Source of the DNA: Axinella damicornis
Lineage: Eukaryota > Porifera > Demospongiae > Axinellida > Axinellidae
Direction: 5' to 3'
NCBI GenBank assembly: GCA_963931865.1
Contig: OZ007506.1
Coordinates: 496,001-560,000 of the forward strand
Length of the DNA stretch: 64,000 bases
The notes beneath the pieces are model-generated. The model was not told the DNA's origin. It was given only the letters and a program-made list of their open reading frames with translations, and did no database searches. The translations under genes and the position numbers were made by a program. Positions within the stretch are counted from its first letter, which is position 1. The number at the start of each line of letters is the position of its first letter. Of the stretch, positions 33,271-44,446 are shown piece by piece.

Positions 33271-36200
33271 TCACACGATTATGACCGTAGACTTCTTTAG
33301 CTGAGGGTTGTAGACAGTGTACTCAAACGATGGGAATCCGTGGTTGGCTGCACCTGCATTGATAACACACACAAGTGGAGAAACTTCGTCTGCTTCTACA
33401 ACACACCTGTAACCTCCACACTCCACTCCAGTGCTGTGCTTACCATAGTTACCGCTGGTGTCCACGGCAACGAGGGCCCCCTGGAAGGCAGGGTAGTACT
33501 GGTCTATTCTGCTGAGCGCCTCCTCCACAGCTGCTGCGGGAGACATCCCACGTCGCATGCTCTCCACCACATGGTACCTGCAGGCATCATGTGACCATCA
33601 CATGACTTAGTCTAGTGACTGACCACCACAATTGTCACATGACCATAACACAATTCTTACGTTGGCAAGAATCTCATCATGACATCACCGTCACCAGTGG
33701 CAGCAGCCCCACCCACTTCTTTGTCCACGTAGCATCCAGCCCCTGTAATTGGGGTATCCCCTACACGCCTGTTGTGTGTGTGCGTGCGTGTATGTGAACA
33801 CAGTCTTACAATACGTTGATCACAACACACCCAGCAAGCTTATGAGTGAGTCCATTGGTAGAGGTCCCGCAGGCTATCCTACCCTGGTCATCAATCACAA
33901 TCATACCTGCGTGAAAAAGAATTTCATTGAGGAGTAATGTCATCAGTCCTGGGGCAGGCATGTTCACATCAACCAACCTTACCAATTGTGTCATGGTTGA
34001 AGCGATTGACTAGCAGTCTCTGTAGCCTGCAGTAAAATTGTGCAGTCATGTGATGTGACAATCGCGTAATGTGACAGTCATGTGATGTGACAGTGATCCA
34101 TGTTCCAGCTCACATCTTGTCTGTCTTCTTGCTTGAGTTCATTGGTGTGTAAGGTCCACAGGAGGTGGTGGGGTCAGGTGTCACCGTCTGAGAGAGAAAA
34201 GGCAGAGATCAATATTCTGACATGTGGTGATGTAACTACCTACAGCTAGGCTAAACCTCCGTAGTCATGGCTGAAAAGCCTACATCATAGAAACTCATTG
34301 AACCAAAGTTTATAGTTTCTGTCACAATCGATACTTCACACACTGACACATGACAAACTCTGAGCTTTACAGATTGGTCAGCCTTGGGTTCAGGCTCCCC
34401 CTCTCCTGTGAAAGATGGGTAAGTAGGGAGGGAGCCTGGGACCACGGCTAAATGTGTAGCACATACTCCAGGCTTCCAGTAGTTGGGCTGGCAGTCGTTG
34501 GTCAGCCAGTCTTCCCAAACGTCCCTAAGAAAGACAATCATTGTTTTGTAACCTGTTACAACATCCGCCAGTGGGGGTTGTGGAATACTACCTGGAGTAG
34601 TTGGTCTGCAAGTCCTGCTTTTGAAATCCCATCGCTAGAGCAAATTTAGTTGCTGAGGGTGAAGATGATAAAAGTCTACATCTCATATGACCAATTAATC
34701 ATGTAGCAGTCATGTGATCATCATATGGAATCACATGACGTACCATCCTCTCCCACTAGAAAGGTTTGCTCTGTGTGCTCCATCACCCTCCTGGCCACAG
34801 AAATTGCACTTTTGATGTCCTTCAGGCAACCAACTGCACCAACATCATGTGTTTCCCTGGAACATGATCGGATTGGTACTAAATGTTCCTTACAAATTGT
34901 TAGGATGGTTGGTCATGACCTCAGTCCACTGCTCATGCCCATTCAGCCTAACGCTTGTTCTTGTTCCAAGCCATGCAGGGAAGTAGGTTAAATTCAGCAA
35001 TGTGCCCATGCAGGCATGATCGATCGACATCTCAAATAGCAAGCTTCAAAATACATGTTAAAGGGAGATGAACGTTATTAGGGGGGAGCCTGGGAACGAG
35101 GCTGGACTGAGTTTCAGGTGGTAAAACCACTTGAAGAGTACCATTTCTTACGTAGGTGTGGCAGGTTGTAGTTTCAGCTTCCCAGGAACCCACACCACCT
35201 CCTGAATGCTTCAATACTCGCCATGCACTCCAAGCACATAAAATTCTCTGAACAGTGTCTAGCGAGAGTCCCCATACATTCTTGATGGGACCACAGGAGA
35301 TATGATTGCGCTAACATGCTCTCAATGGGCCAGCCTCCTCTAGAGAACATCAGTAGTACATACGCCTGTACAGAGAAGCTCTCACTCTCACCCGTCCATG
35401 ATCATTGCATCAAGGGTTGTCTCTCCCTCCTCATTGGGACTAACAGAGACAGGATAATCGTTTCAGTGGTAGTGGTTACAAACACGATGTTCTAACCGAT
35501 TGCTGCTCACCTTCCTCCAAACCCCACTGAATACTGGCACTGCTCCACTTCACAAACAGAGCACCCATTCTCCACGGCATCAAGGTACGAGCCTCCATTA
35601 TTGAGAGCATCCACAGCTGGTAAAGAAATGGTATGTTAACCTTGGCTGTTCTACCAGTGGCAATACCGGTAGAAATCCCTTGTCTAAGAAATATTCACCT
35701 GTGAAACTAAGCAAGCCACTGTATGGAACCAGACAGCAAGCATGAAACACTAACGATGATGAACCTACAGTATGCGTGCTGCCATCACCCATTCAAATGG
35801 TGGTACTATTTTCTGGGATGGGCTCTCCCGTCTCCTCTACTAATTATAGGTCCACACCGATTTTGCTCCACATAATTTCCATTGCTTTGGGCTCTTCAAA
35901 TGCTAGGAACCACCTCAAAGATGTCACTTTCACTGCTTTTGGTACTTTTCTGAGAGGTTTGAGCTGCTGGGTACAAGACTTGTCACTCAGTGCAGCTGGT
36001 GACCTGGGTACAAGACCTGCCACTCAGTGCAGCTGTTGAGGTCTGAGCCGGCCTGGTACAAGACATGTCACTCAGAGCAGCTGAGGCAACCAGCGAGCCC
36101 TGTACTGGGGCAGAGTTAACTGAACCATCCAAAAGAACGGCATTCATTCCGTATGTAGAGTGAAGAAATCAGTATGCGTTCAAGACATTAGTCCATCCCG

Positions 36201-36471
36201 GAAAATAGTCAACAGTCCAGGTTTACACCTATACCACAGGTGATCGCTTGCTAGATAAAGCTTTTATGGTGCACCGCTTTTATCTACAGCATGGCTGTGA
36301 TCATCCATCCAGTCACACCCCTGCCACGCCCTCTCCCTCTCAACAGTACTCACCCCCCTTATTTGCATCCAAAAATGGCCAGGTGTTGATGACCACCGGT
36401 AGTCTATCGTCGCAAGAGACCCAAGTCACTCCCACGGAGATCAGAAACAGCGCTCCCAATCTATGTGTCAT
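33271..36471 (-). CDS. AGA: AGA, lysosomal aspartylglucosaminidase
   Basis: An N-terminal-nucleophile amidase that cleaves GlcNAc-Asn bonds of glycoproteins in lysosomes. Exons from the 5' end: 36354-36471, 35511-35616, 35392-35439, 34744-34856, 34592-34652, 34467-34524, 34114-34188, 33984-34026, 33831-33906, 33661-33768, 33444-33577, 33271-33353. Visible marks are a signal peptide ([20 protein letters not shown]), [45 protein letters not shown] and the autocleavage site HDTIG, whose Thr becomes the nucleophile. [10 protein letters not shown] binds substrate. The precursor is expected to split before that Thr. An in-frame upstream ATG exists (to 36534), but the chosen start gives a clean signal peptide. 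No breaks are seen. Confidence 0.95.
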
Positions 36472-36636
36472 GTCGTCTACGCGTACGTACGTGCTACAGC
36501 ATGTACAGTCTCTCTCTCGTGCACTAAAGGTCAAAGTTCATATGCACCGAGACACATTACCAGTTTACGGAAGTTCCCGGTGTTGCTGGTTGGAAGGTGT
36601 ATGGGGACATCGATGCAGAAGACGATTTGAGGTGCC
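36472..36636. promoter_or_regulatory. Short divergent promoter between AGA and the NDUFC2-like gene
   Basis: Only 165 bp lies between the opposed start codons. It contains an ACGCGTACGTACGT tract near 36478 and no TATA box. A shared bidirectional promoter is inferred from spacing alone. Confidence 0.5.
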
Positions 36637-37193
36637 ATGATTCGGACTTGGTTGTTCTTTACTTTTGGAGGGTTCTTCACTGCTTGCTACAGCAATGCTG
36701 TCAGAAGATACCCTCTTCTGAGAAGTACGTTACATGTGTTGGAACTCAACCAAAGCTCACCATTTGACTGTAAATCTAACGTCAGTCTCACTCTACTCTA
36801 CACTACATCATATTTCCTGACAGACTCTCTCAAGCCACGCAAACACCCTAGGCCCTGCGGCCGGAAGTGCAAAGGGTGTGGCTTCGAGACTAATTACTGA
36901 CAGGTGGATCTGATTAGTGATGGGTGGGCCTTCTCTCTTATTCTACAGAGCCACAGATGCACCTGATCTGTACAAGTGTGGCTTGCTACCTAGGCTACCT
37001 GGCCCACAGGTATGAGGAGACCTCGGAGGAGCGCGTTCAGAACTTGTTGAAGAAGTACAAACATGCACCGAGACAGTGGGCGGAGCTGCCAAAGAGAGAT
37101 CATGAATCCGGTACAGCTCTTCTAGCCTGCCACTTCTTGTCGTACACTGACACTATGTACTCTGTATTGCACCTCCAAGTCACTGTGTGCTGA
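36637..37193 (+). CDS. NDUFC2: NDUFC2-like complex I accessory subunit (tentative)
   Basis: Two exons, 36637-36724 and 36949-37193, join in phase 1 to give NAVRRYPLLRKPQMHLICTS and then a second hydrophobic stretch ending LGYLAHRYEETSEERVQ. This layout (short membrane helix, RRxPxxR, second helix, then a K/E-rich tail with a basic YKHAP-type segment) resembles NDUFC2/B14.5b, a small inner-membrane subunit of NADH dehydrogenase. The first exon lacks the usual soluble N-terminus, and the last about 30 residues do not fit the family. There may be an upstream exon and another donor at 37112 (GTACAG) leading to a different end. Identity is probable, not proven. Confidence 0.5.
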
Positions 37194-37318
37194 AAAAGGT
37201 TGCAGGCGGAGTTTGTGAATACCACCAGCAACTCTGGTGTTTGAATTGGTTGCCAACAAAGAGCAAGATCATGTTGGTCCCTTTTCATGTTGGTACCGGT
37301 TCTAAAAATTGATAAGCT

Positions 37319-37748
37319 AGCCTCGTTCCCAGCCCTGTCCTGTTTTGTGTTGTTTGGGACAATACTACACGGAAGCAGAAGAGTGGCGAACTATGGGAAG
37401 GCCTGGAACCATTCATCACATAAATGACGTCAGGTCGACACAAGGTGGAGGGAGCGGGGCCCATAGTTGGTTCAGCAGGTCCTGGATCAGCTCATCATCC
37501 AGTCGGCTAGGTTTGAGCTAGCCGACTGCTCTGGACAACTCCGCTCGATGTTAAACGATCGCTAAGCCTGACTGTGCTCTGGACAACTCCGCTCGGCCAG
37601 TGTTTAGCAGTTGGGCCCCACCCCCTATACATCCACCTGACATCACGACCATGATGAATGCCCCTGCTCTTCCGCTTCCATGTATATTATTGTTAACGCA
37701 AACTGAAGAATGAAAGCAGGGAGGCCTGGGAAATTGGGAATGAGACTC
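37319..37748. mobile_element. Full-length MITE with TAGCCTCGTTCCCAG termini
   Basis: The left end TAGCCTCGTTCCCAGCC and the right end GGCCTGGGAAATTGGGAATGAGACT are diverged complements. Inside, ACGGAAGCAGAAGAG, CATTCATCA, GACGTCAGGT and GGGGCCCA at the left recur inverted at 37610-37690. The centre holds the hairpin CAGTCGGCTAGGTTTGAGCT with AGCCGACTG, and CTCTGGACAACTCCGCTCG twice. It is a long relative of the short 46-121 bp palindromes. Confidence 0.7.
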
Positions 37749-37910
37749 GGCATCCTCATAACATGGGCACTAAAATGTTGGCCAGCTTCCAGCACAGGTT
37801 GGCACTTCTTGTTACAGTATGTTCCATGGGTACAGTCTAGTAGTATCCACTGACTAATACATAATTGGTACGCAGAAGTGAGTATACATGTGCACCGGCA
37901 GCTAATACCT

Positions 37911-38230
37911 CATTACCCCACATGCGCATGCATGTTAAACCATCGGTTTTGTCCATCTGTCCAGTGAAACGTTGCAATGCACGGTGTTAAACGATCGCTA
38001 AGCCTGACAAGAACATTCGAATCAAAAAAATCTGTGTCTGCGTACCAAACCACTCTTCTATCTATGTCCATTGTCCAGCTCTGTCCTATTAAAATTTCAA
38101 TGGGGTCTGCCATTTTAATATAGTCAGCAACTAATATATGGATGTACGCAGACTCTGGCACGTGTTCATAAGAATGTCCATGTCAGAAAGGATCGTAGGA
38201 AGAGATTGGCAGGCTAAGTATTCCATGTGT
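37911..38230 (+). repeat. Dispersed repeat family A, copy 1
   Basis: ATTACCCCACATGCGCATGC, ATCGGTTTTGTC(C/T)..TGTCC, and GGATGTACGC(A/G)GA(C/T)TCTGGCA followed by CGTGTTCAT also occur in the same order at 42753-43090. The terminal part (GCATGCGCGCGCGGGGTAA) is inverted at 63815-63838. No ORF of known type; a degenerate mobile element. Confidence 0.65.
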
Positions 38231-38429
38231 CTGTTTCCACAGCAGCTGCGGGAGATGAGTAGTGACAGTCACCAACGGCAGCTGACACAGTATAACTTTC
38301 TCACGTCATGTATTAGTGTCATCTTGTACCTCTATATGCAATGTTGTTATGCCTGTATATCTCCAACAGTCCAACAGTGCACATCAGATGTACTATAGTC
38401 TACCTACATGCAAACTTTATACTGCAGCA

Positions 38430-38515
38430 GACTACATCATAGAGTCGGTAGACTATATATGTAGGGATACGACGTACATGCAATACATGCCAATGCAAAA
38501 AAAAAATCTTAATTA
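38430..38515 (+). repeat. SINE-like dispersed repeat B
   Basis: The segment AGAGTCGGTAGACT(A/C)TATATG, then TAGGGATACGACGTACA, GCAATA(C/T)ATGC and an A-rich run recurs at 61850-61912. It is partial at 47742-47764 and 48012-48045. The A-rich end suggests a retroposed element. Confidence 0.6.
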
Positions 38516-38779
38516 TTATGCATGATGCATGGGACAGTACATATACATGCAAATTTTATACGCACTGCAGCAGACTATATTATGCATGATGGGACAGTAA
38601 CTATGATGAGACAGCATATACCATGATGATTGAGTTGGTAGACTGTAGGATATCGATGGCATGGAAAACTAACATTGAAGTGCTTCTGTTATGCACGCAC
38701 TCAAAACAAAACTTATAGTATGAGGGCCTTATAAGTTTTGCAGATCCTGAAACTATAACAGGATCTAGCTACAATGGTA

Positions 38780-40330
38780 AAGCTTGTTATATGTCTTGTT
38801 CCCAGACGTTCGTTTGTTACTTTGTGGTCATTTATTACATGATAGTGGCTGGGTGTTAGTTTGTTTGTTTGTTTTTAGCAAACAGCTGCTGCCTGTAGCA
38901 CAAGGACTTCTGCCTCAGGAAGCAGCTGTTTACATGTGGTGGTCGGTTGAACTCGATAACCCCACTCCACTTGACTCTGTCCCCACCGCCACACAGGAGG
39001 TCTTGAGGGTGGAGATTGTGAAGTTAGCTACTACGATCTCAACAACTGATCATTCAACTCAAGCGCATACAATAGTACAATAGGCAACAATGGCAATAGG
39101 GAACAATGGAGCCAGCTATACATGTACAGCGCAATGCCCAATACGTGATTACATAATAATGACACAATACACTAATAATAGTTCTCAGTCTATTACCACA
39201 GAGATGACCCGGGCGATCAATTGAATGGAGGAAGCAAGGAAGGAAGGAGAGGGAGAGGTGTACCCTGTACTGTGCAGTCTAGAGATAGTGCTGTGTGGGT
39301 CACTGGGTATTATGTTACAAACCAGCCATTGATATTGCATTTCCAAGAAATAGTCTCTATTCAACGTTATCCACACGAATTAGTTGACTAATCGACTGAA
39401 CTATGGCTGTCGACTATGTTTCTTGCATGTCGGATCAGCTAGTTGAGAGGGCCAGCATAGCATGTAGTCTAAGAGATGCTATAGTGTGTTTGAACAATCT
39501 GATATCAGTGAAGTGATGTGTGCTGTAGCCTTGTTCCCAGGCTGTGTGGGCTGGGAACGAGGCTATATGTGCTGTGTGTGCTGGTGATGACGTTCTGTCA
39601 TTCCTCAATTAGTACTCGATTAGTCAATTAGTCGTGCAAACTACAAGCAAATTAGTCTCCTTGTGAAATTCTGTAGTTGTTCAAACCCTATAATCCACGA
39701 CTTTAATCACAAGTTATTATACTGTTGTGAAATCCATCCAAGCCTCATAGGCTCATTGTCTGGCCCATCTGCTACTCCCTATGACACACTATACTCGGTA
39801 TCCCACGGAGAGAGTTTGATTTACACGGTGAACTATGTGCTCTCCGGGACATTCTTAAGTAACTGGATCCACGGGTCGAAGGGTTGGGAGGCATAGAGTT
39901 ACGGTGTATCCCGTGCCAGACAAGTTGCCACCCCTCACATGTGTTCAGGGTCAAGGTGAAGGTTCATGAGACGTTCAGATGATCTATGGATGGCAATTAA
40001 CCACCCGTTGGGCAACGTCCCTGCTATATTTATATAGTGATGCCAACAAAGAGCGTACAGTCCCCAATTATGGCCACGTTTTCACTAGTTTCTTCTATTG
40101 TGTACGTATGCGTTCACTATACCCACGGGTCTGCATACATATACTTGCAACCAACCTTTGTCCTTCTACAGGTAGCAACATCGTTCCGTATCTAGGTCTG
40201 ACAGATGGTGAAGATTTCACGGTCCTAGGACATGCTGCCACAGGAGCTTATTATATTCTTGTACAGCATTATCAAATTCAATACAGCAAGTATAGTAAAA
40301 TAAACAAAGTTGTTGACAATTAAACTTCCA
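38780..40330. other. Region with unassigned coding-like segments
   Basis: Several plus-strand stretches look protein-like: QLLPVAQGLLPQEAAVYMWW near 38880-38960, a segment near 39200-39300, YDTLYSVSHGESLIYTVNYV near 39780-39850, and IVPYLGLTDGEDF near 40170-40230 behind a good acceptor (CTACAG at 40172). I could not join them into one gene or match a family. They may be exons of an unrecognised gene or transposon debris. Confidence 0.3.
39372..39640. mobile_element. Inverted-repeat element with a nested small MITE
   Basis: ACGAATTAGTTGACTAATCGA at the left pairs with TCGATTAGTCAATTAGTCGT at the right. Inside, 39531-39566 is another short palindrome, TAGCCTTGTTCCCAGGCT... GGGAACGAGGCTA, flanked by TGTGTGCTG and TATGTGCTG (one mismatch in nine). 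Confidence 0.65.
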
Positions 40331-40673
40331 GTTTTTTCTCTGGTTTCTTTTGGCAACGACAGAACTTACAAAAATACTCTACAAACAGTCATGGATACCT
40401 AGAAATACAAAATGGAGCAACGCCACCTGTCTCAACTCAGTAGGAGCCTGTCGCCCGAACATCGCGAGGTGAGAAAAGTCAATTACCGATTCAGGGCGCG
40501 GCGATATTTCTCCGAGAGCAATAATGCTGACACCAACTTTTTTTGTGCCCTACGTTATATCATAGATATTATAGCTCACGGAACGGGATTGGAAACTGAT
40601 GACGTAATGCGATCAACGTCTGTTACGGGTGTGGATTAATTGGAAGCAAATCGTTGCTACGCGATATACGGTG

Positions 40674-41719
40674 ATGGCTATGGCAGAACACATTGAAATG
40701 AGCGAGTGCGGTAAGTTGGACAATATTCTGTTGTACCTTGTCTGCTTTTATTATAGCCTTAATGTCTTCTTGCGTGTTTAGGCGACTCCGAACTATTCCT
40801 TCGAGCCATTTGTGCTGTGCCTTCAGACGACGGATTTCGACTGCCATCACCTCATGCAGCGGATGCACTAACAGCTGCTACTTCCCTATTACAGTGGAGC
40901 AAATGCCCGGCCAACCAAGCTGCGTGTTCCGTATTTAGTAGGAGGTTATTGCAGAGCCTGAGGCAGTGTTTGCCAGCAAACAGCTCTCAAGCTGGCCGGG
41001 AGAAGATGTGGAGCAAGTTTCATCAACTAAGAACGGCAAAAACTTTTCAAACACTGTGGGAGGATTTCCTGAAGGTCTCAACTAAATGTCCCCCCCACCC
41101 TATTCTCTACCAGTATCTTACTATTCATATTTTCAAAGACCTCATCAGAGAACATTTTCCGACAGTTACTCCGTCCGCCACTATCCAGCAGGAATCCCTC
41201 ACCTATGAAGAAAAGAATGCTGTTCGTTATGCTGCTGGTTATATTCCAAGAGCTTTGCGTTCAAAGCTTGAGCGTTCCAGTCATCCACTCAAAGAGGAGT
41301 TGATACTTTGCATGCTAGACCTCACAGATGAAGATGGAGTTGCTGATGAATCGCAGGACTGGTTGCAGGAAATAGACCGGGGAGGCTTAAAGCATGTTAA
41401 CTCAAACATGTACTTGTTGATGGCTGCAATGGAGCTAGAACTTCAAGTTCTTCTTCGTCAGGCTGGAACTCAGCAAATCAAACTAAAGGAGAAAGCCATT
41501 GCTAGCATCCAGGCCAACAAGGATGTGCTGTTGCGCTGGGGCATCTTGTCTGCAGACTGGGAGGCAGAGGAGGAACAGGCTCTGTTCCCAATGATCGTTG
41601 ACTTATGGGTAACAATGCGTGGATTTGCTTTTGCCAGTGCTTGGGTTGAGAAGCACAAGGAACGCTCCAAGAAAACTTCACAAAAGTCAAAGGGAATTAG
41701 AAAACATTTGTTAAGTTGA
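40674..41719 (+). CDS. Two-exon protein of unknown function, probably transposon-borne
   Basis: Exon 1 (40674-40710) and exon 2 (40782-41719) join in frame through GTAAGT and TTTAG to give about 324 residues starting MAMAEHIEMSEC. I do not recognise a named domain. Distinctive stretches are EEKNAVRYAAGYIPRAL, DWLQEIDRGGLKHVN and the basic tail KERSKKTSQKSKGIRK. Similar (R/Y)xAGYxxxxL and IDRGGL patterns are, to my memory, common in multicopy transposon-linked proteins of cnidarians and sponges; that recollection was not checked. It ends 102 bp from a convergent transposase fragment, which supports a mobile-element origin. The frame is intact. Confidence 0.6.
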
Positions 41720-41820
41720 ATGTTTACATTGTACATTGCACATGTGATACTTCATAATAATATTATATGTGAACAGTGAAAGTGAATTCGAAACTGCATG
41801 CTGCATACACAAAAACAGGT

Positions 41821-42143
41821 TTACTCTGAATTTTGCTGTTTTTTGGCTCTGCTTTGCTTTCTCCTCGGCAAGGGGTTGTTCTCTTGCTCAAGCACAGGCT
41901 GAGAGTCTCCCTTGTTGCCACGGCAATTCCCCTTGGCAACCTCCCTGCAGAACGAGTTAACAACCCGAAGAGCCTGTGTATTCTGCTCAAACTCCTTTAC
42001 AGTTGGATTGTCATGCGTGCCCCCTCTCTGTCGCTGACAGCCAAAAAACTTTTCAAGTGGATCCTGACACACCCGGCGGCTCAAGAACACCTTCACCCCT
42101 GGTACCTTAAACAGGTATCGGACCAGCTCAACAAAGGAGTGGG
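41821..42143 (-). pseudogene. C-terminal fragment of a P-element/THAP9-type transposase
   Basis: Behind an acceptor (CTCTACAG) the frame reads HSFVELVRYLFKVPGVKV, then CQDPLEKFFGCQRQRGGTHD, NPTVKEFEQNTQALRV, and a basic tail ending at a stop. QDPLE.FFG..R..GG..DNPT is the C-terminal signature of P-element-like (THAP9) transposases. The catalytic core exons should lie further upstream on the minus strand (above 42150), but I see none, so the gene is truncated. Confidence 0.7.
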
Positions 42144-42403
42144 CTGTAGAGGGCATGTAAATCAGACATTTCAGGTACAATTATACGATTTTTAAGGGTG
42201 CATGTGTGCGTGAGTAACAGATATGTTACTCGTGAGCTATAATATCTATGGTTATACTGCGCATGTGCAAGAATACGGGAATCTTCCAGTAGTCAGGAAT
42301 CGCGAATACTAGTACGTGGCCATAATAGGGGACTGGCGGACTGTACGCTATAGCAGCTCTTTACACCTGATATAGAATCAGGTGTGAACTGTGACTATCA
42401 GGT

Positions 42404-42590
42404 ATGAAGAGGGGCTATATCTATAACCTTGGCAACCACCTAGCAACAAGCTATATTCATATCTATAACCTTGGCAACCACCTAGCAACAAGCTATATTC
42501 ATATCTATAACCTTAGCAACCACCTAGCAATAAGCTATATTCATATCTATAACCTTAGCAACCACCTAGCAACAAGCTATATTCTACTAG
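42404..42590. repeat. Tandem repeat of about 45 bp, four copies
   Basis: Copies of TATCTATAACCTTGGCAACC followed by ACCTAGCAACAAGCTATATTCA. GGCAACC/TAGCAAC motifs make the array partly self-complementary in short stretches. No gene. Confidence 0.9.
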
Positions 42591-42644
42591 CTCATGTCCT
42601 GAGTACAGCAACAACTATGATACAGCTGTGATCTAACTTAGACT

Positions 42645-42702
42645 GCTAGTCTCAGTACCAGACTCCCATACCCAAAGGTGGAGAGGGAGTCTGGTACAGT
42701 TG
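42645..42702. repeat. Short hairpin repeat
   Basis: AGTACCAGACTCCC and GGGAGTCTGGTAC are inverted complements around a 17-bp loop. The size is like the other short palindromic MITEs, but the terminus sequence differs. Confidence 0.65.
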
Positions 42703-42752
42703 CATGCATGCAGAAAGGCTACAGCTTGCATGAGGATTCCTATAAGTGGTAA

Positions 42753-43421
42753 TTACCCCGTGCGCGCATGCGCGAAGCGGGGTTAAGCGATCGGTTTTGT
42801 CTGTCCGGTGTCTGTCTGTCTGTCAGCCGTGTAAAATTGAAATCTCGCAATGTACAGTTGCTAAACCAGACAAAAAGATGGGAATACGAAAAAAAGAAGC
42901 TTTTGTGTACCTGATAGCTACGAAGCCGCTTGAATTCGTTGCATACGGCAGCTCTTTCTTATTAAACATCGGCCATTTTTACGGTCTGCAATTGCGCAAT
43001 TCAAATACGGACGTAAATACGGATGTACGCGGATTCTGGCACGTGTTCATACTGAAGATTGAATTTGAAGAACGTTCATTATGGATCTTAGAAGGGTTAG
43101 AAAGCGTTCCCTTAAACTTAGAGAAATGCAGAATACAATGAAATGCAAGAAGCTCAGGATGCAGACGCGCAGGACAAGAGACAACAAGAGGCCCAGGCTC
43201 AGGCACGGGCAGCTAAGCGCCGATCTGAGTCACTCGAGGATGCGGAAGCAAGAAGACAGCAAGAAGCCCAGGCTAAGGCAGCTAAGCGCAGATCCGAGTC
43301 ACTCGAGGATGCGGAGGCAAGAAGACAGCAAGATGCCCAGGCTAAGGCAGCTAAGCGCAGATCCGAGTCACTCGAGGATACATACACTGCAGGGTACATA
43401 CACTGCAGATATTGTACATAA
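42753..43421 (+). repeat. Repeat A copy 2 leading into a 69-bp coding-like tandem repeat
   Basis: Family A sequence (42753-43090) runs into three copies of a 69-bp unit (about 43195-43385). In one frame it encodes ARRQQEAQAKAAKRRSESLE plus three residues per unit. The open frame 43143-43421 has no good start and stops soon after. Charged R/E/A repeats of this kind are found near the start of some Helitron-type and other transposon proteins, so a transposon remnant is likely; this is inference. Confidence 0.55.
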
Positions 43422-43429
43422 CATCACAT

Positions 43430-44445
43430 CAAATATGAACTAACTAGATACACAGTGAATAAATAATCAACAGTACATACGATGCAGATGATGTACATAA
43501 CATACATGACATCACGTACAAACTAAATGAAGTAGCTACACAGACATAAAATCATCAACAATACATACACAGCAGATTTTGTACATACATGAATCAAGGT
43601 ATACTAATGTTCAAGTCAGTAAAAGTGTTCCCCACTCGATACTTGACTTGTCTTCAAGCAACGCATGTAAGTAAGTTCTAAACATGGAGCGAACCTCCTC
43701 TGATGCATTCGCTATTCTGTTGTCTTGGCTATCTCACCAAGCACCTGATCGTAATATTAACTTGCGCACGGGGTAAGTGCTTCACTGAGCACCTCTAGTT
43801 TTAGAGGCCCTCAAGAAGGTGCAAAATGAGATTCTATCCTGGTTAAGTAAGACTCAGCTCTTACACCAATTTAAAACTTTAGCTACACAGTTGCATGTAG
43901 AACTCAAACGTGCATGACAAATGTGACCCTCTCAGCATAAACCACCCATTCACCGCAAACATTGATTTTACGTTACGTGGGTTCAAAGTTCAATGGTTCC
44001 TACGTGAATAGTGTAGGCTTGGGCAGATTATGCTGGCATAATTTTGGGCATAATAGGTGCCAGAAAGCATCGAGCATAATATGCGAGAATAATAGGCACA
44101 CTTTGAGCATAATGCGAGAATAATACGTACTTTTTTTGAGCATACCGGTAATACCGGTGCATGGTGTCTTCAGACCATGTCCCAGTCCCATGGCTCAGTG
44201 AAAGAGTCCTCACATGATCGCAGTGTCTGGTGGATTACAGAACTTTCCATGATGTTGCTGTTCAATTGCCGCGATAAACTGCCAGTCCTGTCTCAATTTA
44301 TATTTTTCTGTACAGTGTATTTAGTTTGCTCCTTCCCGAAAATAAGGGCATAATGTGAGCATAATGGGCAAGTTTGGGGCATAATTTTAGGCATAATCGG
44401 TACAATTTTGAGCATAATGGAAAAGCATCATGGGTAAAATATTGA
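43430..44445. other. AT-rich repetitive intergenic DNA
   Basis: No gene seen. 43380-43600 holds diverged copies of a unit with GTACATA, CAGCAGAT/GCAGAT and GTACATAACAT. 44030-44130 and 44340-44460 hold many GCATAAT/GAATAAT motifs, the same type seen at 56945-57480. Confidence 0.6.
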
Positions 44446-44446
44446 G

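Noticed and set aside
43081..43443. 120-codon ORF rich in R, K, S and L (LRHGQLSADLSHSR)
   Set aside because: An alternative frame of the 69-bp tandem repeat; no evidence separates it from a chance reading.
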